Shown here one piece after another: positions 26,203 through 35,400 of a stretch of DNA of 64,000 nt; within the stretch, counting starts at the first letter, position 1; each line of letters opens with the position of its first letter. A program made the translations under genes and the position numbers. The notes under the pieces were generated by a model, which was not told where the DNA came from, made no database searches, and worked only from the letters and a program-made list of their open reading frames with translations. The DNA is from Streptomyces sp. NBC_00457 (GTDB taxonomy: Bacteria; Actinomycetota; Actinomycetes; Streptomycetales; Streptomycetaceae), in contig NZ_CP107905.1 in NCBI RefSeq assembly GCF_036014015.1, positions 8,494,001-8,558,000 on the forward strand, written 5' to 3'.

Positions 26203-28358
26203 TGGCCGTGAACTCGACGGACGTCCAGTTCGAGCCGACGACCGCCCCGGCGACGTCCCGGGAGCCCGACGGGCTGGCCGCGCTGCTGCCCCGCTGGCAT
26301 CTGCTGCGGGACGCCGAGGAGGGCGAGGCGCTGCGCGCGCTGCTGGCCGTGATCACCGAGCAGCTGGACCGGGTCCGCGACGGTGTCGAGCAGGGCTACG
26401 AGGACCTGTTCGTGGAGACCGCGGCGCCCTGGGTGCTGCCATACCTCGGCGACCTCGTCGGCTACCGCACCCTGCCCGGCTACGAGCGCGTCCTCACCAC
26501 GGGCCTGCACGAGGGCGGCCGGGCGGCACTCGCCGAGGCCGTCGCCCCGCGCGCCGACGTGGCCGCGACCGTCGCCAACCGCCGCCGCAAGGGCACCCTC
26601 CACCTCCTGGAGGAACTCTCCGAGCAGATCACCGGCTGGCCCGCCCGCGCCGTCGAGCTGTCCCGCCTGGTCGCCCACAACCAGCCCGTGAAGCTGCACG
26701 GCGGCACCGAGCGCGCCGTCCGCGGGCGCCTCGCCGACCTGCGGAACTCCTCCGAACTCGCCCTCGCGGGCGGCCCGTTCACCACATCGGCCCGCACCGT
26801 CGACGTCCGCAGCGCCGACTCCCGCTACCGGCAGGGCGGCTGGACCCCGGCCGGCGTGGGCCTGTTCGTGTGGCGGCTCAAGGCGTACTCGCTGACGTCG
26901 TCCCCGGCGTACTGCATCGACCGCGCCCGCCACCTCTACACCTTCTCGATCCTCGGCAACGACAGCCCCCTGGTCACCAAGCCCGTCCCGGAGCCGTCGC
27001 CCACCCACATCGCCGCGGTCGACAACGTGCCCGCCTTCATCACCCGCCGCATGCTGCACGACCGGCTGGCCGACTACTACGGCCCCGGCAAGAGCTTCGT
27101 CGTCCGGCGCGACGGTGAGGACAAGCCCGTACCGCCGCAGGACATCGTCGTGGCCGACCTGTCCGAGTGGCGCTACCGTCCCAAGCGCGGGCAGGTGGCC
27201 GTCGACCCGGAGCTGGGCCGGATCGCGTTCGGCGCCCGGTCGGCGCCCCGGCAGGGCGTCTGGGTGGACTACCACTACGCGTTCGGCGCCGACATGGGCG
27301 GCGGCGAGTACGAGCGGAACCGGGAGCCGCGGCCCGACGCGGAGACGTACCGGGTCGGCCCCGGACAGCCGTACCGGCAGATCATGGACGCCTACCGGGC
27401 CTGGCAGCACGACCGGCGGGCCGACCGGACCGGGCCCGAGGGCATCATCGAGATCACGCACAGCGGCGCCTACCAGGAGCAGCTGGACTTCGACCTCGAC
27501 CCGGGCGACCGCCTCGAACTGCGGGCCGCCGAGGGCACCCGGCCGGTGATCCGGCTGCTCGACTGGTACAGCAACCGCCCGGACGCCCTCAACATCCGTG
27601 CCGTCTCCGAGGACTGCGCCCCGCACGAGCGTCCCCGCCTCGTCATCGACGGGCTCCTCGTCGCCGGCCGCGGCATCAACGTCACCGGCCCGATGGGCGC
27701 CGTCGTCGTACGCCACTGCACACTGGTGCCGGGCTGGTCGCTGGAGCCGGAGTGCGAGCCGCACTCGCCCGAGGAACCCAGCGTCGTCCTGGAACGCACC
27801 ACCGCCTGTCTCCAGGTCGAGCACAGCATCCTCGGCACCATCGAGGTCATCGGCGACGAGGTCACGGAGGAACCCCTCGGCATCCACCTGCGTGACACCA
27901 TCCTCGACGCCACCGGCGACGACCGCGAGGCCCTGTCCGCCCCGGACTGCCGCCACGCCCACGCCGTACTCCATCTGCACCGGACGACCGTGATCGGCGA
28001 AATTCACACGCACGCCGTGGAGATCGTCGAGAACTCCGTCCTCACCGGGAAGCTGCACGTGGCCAGGCGCGGCATCGGCTGCATCCGGTACTCGGCCGTG
28101 CCCGCCGGCTCGCGCACCCCACGACGTCACCGCTGCACAGCCGTACGCCCGTTGTTCGCCGCCGTGCGCTACGGGACCCCGTGGTACGGGCAGTTGGCCG
28201 ACCGCGGCCCCGAGGAGATCCGGCGAGGATCCGACGACGGCGCCGAGATGGGCGCCTTCCACGACCTGTACCGGCCGCAGCGCGAGGACGGTCTGCGCGC
28301 GCGGCTGGAGGAGTACACGCCCGCGGGCACGGATGCCGGGATCTTCTTCGTGACATGA
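26202..28358 (+). CDS. CIS tail protein (phage tail protein I-like N-terminus)
   Basis: This 718-residue protein has an N-terminal part resembling phage tail protein I/gpI connectors: LAALLPRWHLLRDAEEGEAL, LDRVRDGVEQGYEDLFVETA, PWVLPYLGDLVGYRTLPGYE and VANRRRKGTLHLLEELSEQI. The remaining two thirds appear to be beta-rich (LDFDLDPGDRLELRAAEGTR, PRLVIDGLLVAGRGINVTGP, GAVVVRHCTLVPGWSLEPEC), resembling a right-handed parallel beta helix as in tail-spike or fibre-type proteins. It probably attaches to the baseplate rim and may contribute to target recognition. The TGATG junction with the previous gene gives the start at 26202; GTG 26199 is the alternative. Confidence 0.8.
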   Translation: MAVNSTDVQFEPTTAPATSREPDGLAALLPRWHLLRDAEEGEALRALLAVITEQLDRVRDGVEQGYEDLFVETAAPWVLPYLGDLVGYRTLPGYERVLTTGLHEGGRAALAEAVAPRADVAATVANRRRKGTLHLLEELSEQITGWPARAVELSRLVAHNQPVKLHGGTERAVRGRLADLRNSSELALAGGPFTTSARTVDVRSADSRYRQGGWTPAGVGLFVWRLKAYSLTSSPAYCIDRARHLYTFSILGNDSPLVTKPVPEPSPTHIAAVDNVPAFITRRMLHDRLADYYGPGKSFVVRRDGEDKPVPPQDIVVADLSEWRYRPKRGQVAVDPELGRIAFGARSAPRQGVWVDYHYAFGADMGGGEYERNREPRPDAETYRVGPGQPYRQIMDAYRAWQHDRRADRTGPEGIIEITHSGAYQEQLDFDLDPGDRLELRAAEGTRPVIRLLDWYSNRPDALNIRAVSEDCAPHERPRLVIDGLLVAGRGINVTGPMGAVVVRHCTLVPGWSLEPECEPHSPEEPSVVLERTTACLQVEHSILGTIEVIGDEVTEEPLGIHLRDTILDATGDDREALSAPDCRHAHAVLHLHRTTVIGEIHTHAVEIVENSVLTGKLHVARRGIGCIRYSAVPAGSRTPRRHRCTAVRPLFAAVRYGTPWYGQLADRGPEEIRRGSDDGAEMGAFHDLYRPQREDGLRARLEEYTPAGTDAGIFFVT

Positions 28359-28381
28359 CCGGGATCTTCTTAGAGACATGA
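28336..28381 (+). repeat. 23-bp tandem duplication at a gene end
   Basis: The units 28336-28358 and 28359-28381 agree at 20 of 23 positions (CCGGGATCTTCTT, three variable bases, GACATGA). The first unit encodes the last residues and stop of the tail protein; the second lies in the short gap before the DUF6519-type gene. It looks like a recent slippage duplication. Confidence 0.85.
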
Positions 28382-28435
28382 GCAGTGCCGCCGTACGCCC
28401 GACCCGCATTTTCCTGAACCAGGGGGACCCCCTTC

Positions 28436-29983
28436 ATGCACGCTGACCTCTCCCGCTCCACGTTCCGCCCGGAGCGGCACTACTCCGCGGTCATCGCCCA
28501 GCAGGGCCGCGTCCAGCTCGACGCCGACGCCAACGAGCAGACCGCGATCGAGCTCCACCGGGCGCGCACTCTCGCCGCCGACCTGATCGGACAGCACGGC
28601 GGTCCGCGCGACGCCGCCGGCTTCCGGATCGAGTACATCGGCGGCAAGCACGACATCGACACCCTGCACATCCACGGCGGCCGCTACTACGTCGACGGCA
28701 TCCTGCTCGACGCGAACCGCCCGGCGCCCGGCACGCCCGTCCCCGACGAGGACGCCGACGAGCAGGAGACCGCGCAGCCGCCCGCGTACTGGACGTACTG
28801 GGACCAGCCCGACGGCTTCCGTGACCGGGAGAAGCCCGGCGACCGGCTGCCCTCGCCCACCCAGTCGCCGTTCCTCGTCTATCTGAAGGTGTGGGAGCGC
28901 GCGGTCAGCGCCGCCGAGGACCCGGCGCTGCGCGAGGTCGCGCTCGGCACGGCGCTGCCCGACACCGCCGCCCGCGTGAAGGTCGTCTGGCAGGTGCTGC
29001 CGCTCTCGCTCGCCGCGCTGGAGATCGAGGACGTGAACCCGCCGAAGGAGGACGTCCGGTCCGCCTTCACCCAGTGGGCGCACAAGCAGTCCACCCCCAC
29101 CGCCCGGCTCGCCGCCCGCAGCGAACGGCCCGACCACGCGGACGAGGACCCGTGCCTGGTCAAGCCCGACGCCCGCTACCGCGGCCCGGAGAACCAGCTG
29201 TACCGGGTCGAGATCCACGAGGGCGGCGAGGCCAAGGACGCCACCTTCAAGTGGTCCCGCGAGAACGGCTCCGTGGTCTTCCCGGTCGACGAACTCGACG
29301 GCACCTGGGTGCAGTTGGCGACCCTCGGCCACGACGAGAAACTGGACCTCGACGTCGGCGACCACGTCGAGCTCACCGACACCGCGTACGCCTCCCGCCT
29401 CGAACCCCTGCCGCTGCTGCGGGTCGAGGAACTGGACCTGCCGGGCCGCCGGGTGCGGCTGTCCGCCGAGCCGGAGGGCCAGGTCGGGCGGCTGCCCCAC
29501 CTCAATCCGTTCCTGCGCCGCTGGGACCACCAAGGGGGCCCGAAGCGCAAGGGCCGTACGGCAGCCCTGAAGGGCGGCGCGGTGCGGATCGAGGAGGGGG
29601 AGTGGCTGCCCCTGGAGGACGGGGTCGAGGTCTACTTCGCCAAGGGCGCCACGTACCGGACCGGTGACCACTGGCTGATCCCCGCCCGCACCGCCACCGG
29701 CAGCGTCGAGTGGCCCGCCGACCCGGCCCGCCGCCCCCTCCTCAAGGCCCCGGCCGGCATCGTCCGCTCCTACGCCCCGCTCGCGCTGGTGAAGGGCGAG
29801 GGCGGCACCGTGGACCTGCGGCTCGCGTTCACCGCGCTGGCCAGCAGCATCCCGCCGGCGGACGAGGCGGCCCTGGCGGCCGAGGCCCAGGCCCGCCGGG
29901 AGGAACAGACGGCGGAGGACCCCTCGGGCGGCCGGTCGCAGACCACGGCGGACGCCGAGCGCGCGGCGGAAGGAGACGAGTGA
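28436..29983 (+). CDS. CIS protein of the DUF6519 type
   Basis: This 515-residue protein opens with a motif typical of DUF6519 proteins in Streptomyces CIS clusters: MHADLSRSTFRPERHYSAVI, AQQGRVQLDADANEQTAIEL, then YYVDGILLDANRPAP. Internal stretches such as YRVEIHEGGEAKDATFKWSR and ENGSVVFPVDELDGTWVQLA are well ordered and beta-rich. Family function is not established; it may be a surface decoration or fibre component, given its place after the tail protein and before the amidase. The C-terminal 40 residues are disordered and acidic. A gap of 77 bases separates it from the previous gene, the largest internal gap in the late part of the operon, so an internal promoter cannot be excluded. Confidence 0.7.
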   Translation: MHADLSRSTFRPERHYSAVIAQQGRVQLDADANEQTAIELHRARTLAADLIGQHGGPRDAAGFRIEYIGGKHDIDTLHIHGGRYYVDGILLDANRPAPGTPVPDEDADEQETAQPPAYWTYWDQPDGFRDREKPGDRLPSPTQSPFLVYLKVWERAVSAAEDPALREVALGTALPDTAARVKVVWQVLPLSLAALEIEDVNPPKEDVRSAFTQWAHKQSTPTARLAARSERPDHADEDPCLVKPDARYRGPENQLYRVEIHEGGEAKDATFKWSRENGSVVFPVDELDGTWVQLATLGHDEKLDLDVGDHVELTDTAYASRLEPLPLLRVEELDLPGRRVRLSAEPEGQVGRLPHLNPFLRRWDHQGGPKRKGRTAALKGGAVRIEEGEWLPLEDGVEVYFAKGATYRTGDHWLIPARTATGSVEWPADPARRPLLKAPAGIVRSYAPLALVKGEGGTVDLRLAFTALASSIPPADEAALAAEAQARREEQTAEDPSGGRSQTTADAERAAEGDE

Positions 29984-30879
29984 TGGCCAAGCCACTGAGC
30001 GCGTCCAAGATGGTGGAGATCCTGCGCGCGGAGGGCCTGACGGTCCACGAGGTCCGCAACTGGCGCCACCACAACCGCAACGGCAAGGGTCCCTGGGGTC
30101 CGGTCAACGGCGTGATGATCCACCACACCGTCACCTCCGGCACCAACGCCTCCGTCGACATCTGCTACGACGGCTACTCCAGCCTGCCCGGCCCGCTCTG
30201 CCACGGCGTCATCGACAAGAAGGGCCACATCCACCTCGTCGGCAACGGCCGCGCCAACCACGCGGGCCTCGGCGACAACGACGTCCTCCGTGCCGTGATC
30301 AACGAGACGAAACTGCCCCCCGACAACGAGGCCGACACCGACGGCAACCGCCACTTCTACGGCTTCGAGTGCATCAACCTCGGCAACGGCAAGGACCCCT
30401 GGCCCGAGGTCCAGAAGGAAGCCATCGAGAAGGTCTCCGCCGCGATCTGCCGCCACCACGGCTGGACCGAGCGCTCCGTCATCGGCCACAAGGAGTGGCA
30501 GCCCGGCAAGGTGGACCCACGCGGCTTCACCATGGACGGCATGCGCAAGCGCATCGCCCAGCGCCTGGCCGGCAAGGGCGGCGACACCGGCGGCAAGGAA
30601 CCCGACCCCAAGCCGGCCCCGCCCAAGCCGACCTACGAGCCCTTCCCCGGCAGCGGCTTCTTCCACGTCGGCCAGAAGTCCCCCATCATCACCGCGATGG
30701 GCCGCCGCCTGGTCGCCGAGGGCTGCGGCCGCTACGAAGAGGGCCCCAGCCCCGAATGGACCGAGGCCGACCGCCGCTCCTACCAGGCCTGGCAGCACAA
30801 ACTCCGCTTCAAGGGCAAGGACGCGGACGGCATACCGGGAAAGGTCAGCTGGGACAAGCTAAAGGTCCCCCACAGCTAG
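29983..30879 (+). CDS. Endolysin-like N-acetylmuramoyl-L-alanine amidase
   Basis: This 298-residue protein has an N-terminal amidase_2/PGRP domain at about 25-190: GVMIHHTVTSG, LCHGVIDKKGHIHLVGNGRA, NHAGLGDNDV, YGFECINLGNG and VIGHKEWQPGKVDP, supplying the zinc-binding histidines and aspartate. After a Pro/Lys linker a C-terminal peptidoglycan-binding-like domain follows (SGFFHVGQKSPIITAMGRRL, SYQAWQHKLRFKGKDADGIP). The arrangement is that of actinophage endolysins, and there is no signal peptide. It starts inside the previous stop (TGATG), so it belongs to the CIS operon. It could cut the cell wall for particle release or for puncturing, or drive producer-cell lysis; the sequence does not decide. 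Confidence 0.88.
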   Translation: MAKPLSASKMVEILRAEGLTVHEVRNWRHHNRNGKGPWGPVNGVMIHHTVTSGTNASVDICYDGYSSLPGPLCHGVIDKKGHIHLVGNGRANHAGLGDNDVLRAVINETKLPPDNEADTDGNRHFYGFECINLGNGKDPWPEVQKEAIEKVSAAICRHHGWTERSVIGHKEWQPGKVDPRGFTMDGMRKRIAQRLAGKGGDTGGKEPDPKPAPPKPTYEPFPGSGFFHVGQKSPIITAMGRRLVAEGCGRYEEGPSPEWTEADRRSYQAWQHKLRFKGKDADGIPGKVSWDKLKVPHS

Positions 30880-30904
30880 GGGACTTGTAGACACGCGTGC
30901 AGAC

Positions 30905-30924
30905 CGCGCCCCGAAAGGGGCGCG
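30905..30924. terminator. Bidirectional hairpin closing the CIS operon
   Basis: CGCGCCCC (30905-30912) pairs perfectly with GGGGCGCG (30917-30924) around a GAAA loop. It lies between the convergent amidase and M1 peptidase genes and can serve either. The right arm is shared with the start of the third copy of the 28-bp repeat. Confidence 0.7.
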
Positions 30925-30943
30925 GGGAACTGCGCGACAAGCC
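30916..30943 (+). repeat. Interspersed 28-bp repeat, intergenic copy
   Basis: Matches the copies at 4283 and 55548 at 27 of 28 positions (A for C near the 3' end). Similarity to the 55548 copy continues further (CACCCGCAAGAC shared downstream). Its left end provides one arm of the operon-closing hairpin. Confidence 0.85.
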
Positions 30944-30986
30944 ACAGTCAACCCGCACCCGCAAGACAACCGTGCGGCCCGAGCTC

Positions 30987-32438
30987 TCAGGCGCTACCCG
31001 GCGGAAAACTGGGCCGCACAGGCACCCGCACATCCTGCTCGGGCAACGGCGGCAGCGCCCCCTTCTGCAGCCACGCCGCGAACAGACCGTCCAGCGGCTC
31101 CGACGTGAACCGCCCCGCGTGCGCGGTGAACACCCCCGTGCTGACCGCACCGTTACGGTGCAGCCCCGCCCACGCGCGCAGCATCCGGAAGAAGTCCGCG
31201 TCACCCATCGCGCAGCGCAACGCGTGCACGGTGAGCCCGCCCCGCTGATACAGCCGGTCGTCGAACATCAACTTCCGCCCGGGATCGGCCAGCTTCAGAT
31301 CCTGCGGCAACGAGGACAGCGACCGGTGAGCCGCGGCGGCAAGCTGCTGCGCCGTGGGCCCGCCCGACCGCTCCGACCACAACCACTCGGCATATTTGGC
31401 GAACCCCTCGTTCAGCCAGATGTGCCGCCAGTCCGCGATGGTCACGCTGTTCCCGAACCACTGATGCGCCAGCTCATGCGCGACCAGCCGCTCCCAACCC
31501 CGCGCCCCGTCCACATGGTTCGCGCCGAACAGCGACAACCCCTGCGCCTCGACGGGCACATCGAGCTCCTCCTCCGTGACCACGACCGCGTACTCGTCGA
31601 ACGGATAGGGCCCGAACAGCTCCTGGAACAGCTCCATCATCGCGGGCTGCCGTGCGAAGTCCCGCGAGAACTCCGGCAGCAGATGCGCCGGAATGTGCCC
31701 GTGCTGCGGCACACCGCCCGGCCCCGGGTCGCCGAGCAGCACGGTCTGGTACTTGCCGATCGACAGTCCGACGAGATAGCTCGACGTGGGCGCCGCCTGC
31801 TCGTACACCCACGTTGTCGTCGACGCCTTGGTGGTCCGGGTCAGCAGCCGCCCGCCCGCGACCACCTGGTACGCCGACGGCGTCGTGATGGAGATCTGGT
31901 ACGACGCCTTGTCCGCGGGCCGGTCGTTGCACGGATACCAGGACGGCGCCCCGATCGGCTGGCTCGCCACCAGCGCCCCGTCCTCCAGCTCCTCCCAGCC
32001 GAGCCCGCCCCAGGGACTGTTCACCGGCTTGGGGTTCCCCGACCAGTGCACCTCCACCGTGAACGCGGCCCCCGCACGGATCGGCTTGGCGGGCCGGATC
32101 CGCAGCCGGCCACCGCGATGCGTGTAGTGCGGCTGCCGTCCGTCCACCCGGACCCGGCCGACCTTGAAGTCGGCCAGGTTCAGCTGAAACTCGCCGACCG
32201 GCGAGCGGCCCGCAATGGCGTTGATCCGGGCCGTGCCGGCCAGCCGGTTCGGCCCCGGGCGGTAGTCCAGCGCGAGTTCGTACCGATGCACCCGGTAACG
32301 GGGATCACCGTTGTCGGGGAAGTACGGGTCCGCACCCACGGACTGCTGAACTGCCACTGCTGCGTCTGCTCCTCGCGCTGCGCTCGTACGACGTCCTGCA
32401 TCCCCCGACGTCGTCACAGTCGCGGTCACCGACGCCAT
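30987..32438 (-). CDS. M1 family zinc metallopeptidase (aminopeptidase N type)
   Basis: This 483-residue protein has the M1 N-terminal beta domain (YRVHRYELALDYRPGPNRLA) and the catalytic domain with the zinc motif HELAHQWFGNSVT plus the distal glutamate in WLNEGFAKYAEW. The GxMEN exopeptidase loop is degenerate: the region reads PVEAQGLSLFGAN, so substrate preference may differ. There is no C-terminal HEAT/ERAP-type domain, typical of short bacterial M1 enzymes. No signal peptide is seen, so it is probably cytoplasmic. It overlaps the end of the Pls-type synthetase gene by 13 bases. Zinc aminopeptidases of family M1 are known as epsilon-poly-lysine-degrading enzymes in Streptomyces, so a product-degrading or self-resistance role is plausible. 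Confidence 0.88.
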   Translation of the reverse strand: MASVTATVTTSGDAGRRTSAARGADAAVAVQQSVGADPYFPDNGDPRYRVHRYELALDYRPGPNRLAGTARINAIAGRSPVGEFQLNLADFKVGRVRVDGRQPHYTHRGGRLRIRPAKPIRAGAAFTVEVHWSGNPKPVNSPWGGLGWEELEDGALVASQPIGAPSWYPCNDRPADKASYQISITTPSAYQVVAGGRLLTRTTKASTTTWVYEQAAPTSSYLVGLSIGKYQTVLLGDPGPGGVPQHGHIPAHLLPEFSRDFARQPAMMELFQELFGPYPFDEYAVVVTEEELDVPVEAQGLSLFGANHVDGARGWERLVAHELAHQWFGNSVTIADWRHIWLNEGFAKYAEWLWSERSGGPTAQQLAAAAHRSLSSLPQDLKLADPGRKLMFDDRLYQRGGLTVHALRCAMGDADFFRMLRAWAGLHRNGAVSTGVFTAHAGRFTSEPLDGLFAAWLQKGALPPLPEQDVRVPVRPSFPPGSA

Positions 32439-35400
32439 GCTTCGATCGGGTTGCCCAGCCAGCGAGTGTCGTCGGGAACGGATTCCCCCGCCATCACCAG
32501 TGACGCGGGACCCAGTGTGGTGCGGGCCCCGACCGCGCTGCCCGGCAGGACGATTCCGCCAGGACCCAGCGTCGCGCCCTCACGGAGGACAACAGTATCC
32601 GTCCGCAAGATCCGGTCGTGGAAGAGGTGCGTCTGCAGCACACAGCCCCGGTTCACGGTCGTCGCGTTCCCCAGCGTCACCAGATCCGTCTCCGGCAGCC
32701 AGTAGCTCTCGACCCACACGCCCTTGCCGATCCGCGCGCCCAGCCCCCGCAGCCACGCCGTCAGCACCGGCGTACCCGGCACCGACCCGGCCAGCCACGG
32801 TACGGCGACCACCTCGACGAAGGTGTCCGCCAGCTCGTTGCGCCACACGAAGGAGCTCCACAGCGGGTGCTCCCCGCTGCGGTGCCGCCCGACCAGCGCC
32901 CACTTGGCGACGATCGACAGCAGGCCCGCGAGCCCGCCCGCCCCGAGCAGCACGACACCGCCCAGCAGCCAGGCCCAGCCGCCCAGCGCGCTCAATGCCG
33001 CCACCGTCAGTACGGCCAGCGCGGCCGAGCAGAACACCGGCACGATCCGGCACAGCTCCACAAGACCGCGCGCCCACAGCAGCCGCGCCGGCGGGTCGTA
33101 CGTCCGGCTCTGGTCGCCGTCGCTCGCGCTGCGCGGCAGCCTTACCGGCGGCAGCCCCAGATACGACGTGCCCTTCTTCGCCTTCTTCGGCGTCGCCGAC
33201 AGCACCCCGACCAGGCCGCCGTCCGGCACGCTCCGCCCCGGCGCGGTCATCCCCGAGTTGCCCAGGAAGGCCCGCCGCCCGATCTCCGCGCGCCCGACCT
33301 TCATCCAGCCACCGCCGAGCTCGTACGGCGCGGTCAGCGTGTCGTCGGCCAGGAAGGCCCCCTCACCGACGGTCGTCAGGCTGGGCAGCGCCAGCACGGT
33401 CGACACCTCGGCGCCCTTGCCGATCCGCATGCCCAGCAGCCGCAGCCACACCGGCGTGACCAGCCCGGCGTACAGCGGGAACAGGGTCTCCCGGGAGAGG
33501 TCCATCAGCTGCGTGATCGTCCACGCCTGCCAGCCGGTCCGGCTGTGCGTCGGATACGTGCCCGCACGCAGGCCCAGGCTCAGCAGCCGTACGGCGATCA
33601 GGATCAGCAGGGCGTACGCCAGCCCGAAGGCGAGCGTCGCCGGGACCAGCGCGATCGCGGCGCCCCGCAGGGCCTCACCGAGACCGGCGCCCGGCGCCAC
33701 GAAGACGCCCGCGACCAGCAGGGCGGCGACCAGCGAGAGGACGGGCAGCAGTGTCAGGGCGATGCCCGTCATGCCGTACATCGCGCGCCAGAACGTGCCG
33801 CGCCGCGGCCGGTCCTTGGGCCAGTTCCGCTTCGCCCTGCCGAGCTTGACCGCGGGCGCGCCCGCCCAGCGCTGACCGGTCGGAATCTGCCCCGCGACCG
33901 CCGAACCCGGCGCCACCTCGGACCGCTTGCCCACACGGGCACCCGGGAACAGCATGCTGCGCGTGCCGACCACGGCGTGCGCACCCACCTTCACCGGCCC
34001 GATCTCCAGCCGGTCACCGTCCAGCCAGTACCCGGACAGATCGACCTCGGACTCGACGGCGGCGCCCCGGCCCAGCTTGAGCATGCCGGTGATCGGCGGC
34101 AGCGAGTGCAGATCGACGTCCTGCCCGATCCTGGCGCCCAGCGCACGGCCGTACCGCTCCAGCCACGACCCGGTCAGCGAGGTCGCGCCACTGAACTCCG
34201 CGAGCCGCTCGGCGGCCCACAGCCGCAGATGCACGCTCCCGCCGCGCGGATACCGCCCGGCCGTCACGCCCCGCAGCAGCAGCCGCGCCCCGCCCGCGGC
34301 GATCGCGAGCCGTCCCGGCGGGCTGAAGAGCAGCAGCGCCCCGGACGCGACCAGCCACCAAGGGGCGGTCGGCAGCCAGGAGTACGCGGTCAGTACGTTC
34401 CCCAGCGCGGCCAGGGGCACCATCCAGCGCAGCCCCAGCAGCGTGAACAGGGGGAGCAGGACCAACAGCTGGATCACCTGGGCGCGCTTCGGCACCGGAG
34501 CGATCGTCCGCCGGGCGGTGTCGTCCTGGTTGGACTCCTCCAGGTGCCGGGCCAGCTTGCGCAGCGTCGGCTGCTGGTAGATGTCGAGGACGGCCGCGCT
34601 CGGGTAGCGGGTGCGCAGCCGCGTCGTCAGCTGGGCGGCGGCCAGGCTGCTGCCGCCGATCGCGAAGAAGTCGTCGGTGGCGCTGCCCACCGGGATGCCG
34701 AGGACTTCCGTCCACTGCTCGGCGAGCCAGGCCTCGGTGCCGTAGAGCTGCTCGGCCTTGCCGCCCGTCTCCATGCCCTCCAGGGGCCAGGGCAGCGCGT
34801 TGCGGTCGACCTTGCCGCTCGTCCGCGTCGGCAGGTCCTCGACCGGCGCGAGCAGCGGCACCAGGGCCGCGGGCAGCTCGGCCCGCAGCTTGTCGACGGC
34901 GGCCGCGTGGTCCCAGCCGTCCTGCGTGACGACATACCCGACGAGCAGCTGATTGCCGCTGCGGGCGGTGCGTACGGCCGCCGCGGCACCGGCGACACCG
35001 GGCAGCGCCTGCAACGCGGCGTCCACCTCGCCCAGCTCGATCCGCCGCCCGCCGAGCTTGATCTGCTCGTCGGCCCGCCCGAGGAAGACCAGCCCCTCGG
35101 GCTCCGCCTTGACCAGGTCACCACTGCGGTACGCCCGCTCCCAGCCCAGCGAGTCCAGCGGCGCGTACTTCTCCGCGTCCTTCTCGGCGTCCAGGTACCG
35201 GGCGAGCCCGACCCCGCCGATCACCAGCTGGCCGCTCTCGCCCATCCGCACGGGCTGCCCGGCCTCGTCGACGACGGCCAGCTCCCAGCCGTTCAGCGGC
35301 AGCCCGATCCGGATCGGCTCCTCGCCGCTCATCAGCGACGCACACGCCACGACGGTCGCCTCGGTGGGCCCGTAGGTGTTCCACACCTCGCGCCCCTCGG

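Noticed and set aside
1555..30879. Interpretation as an intact prophage
   Set aside because: No capsid, portal, terminase, integrase or replication genes are present; gene content is that of a tail-like CIS.
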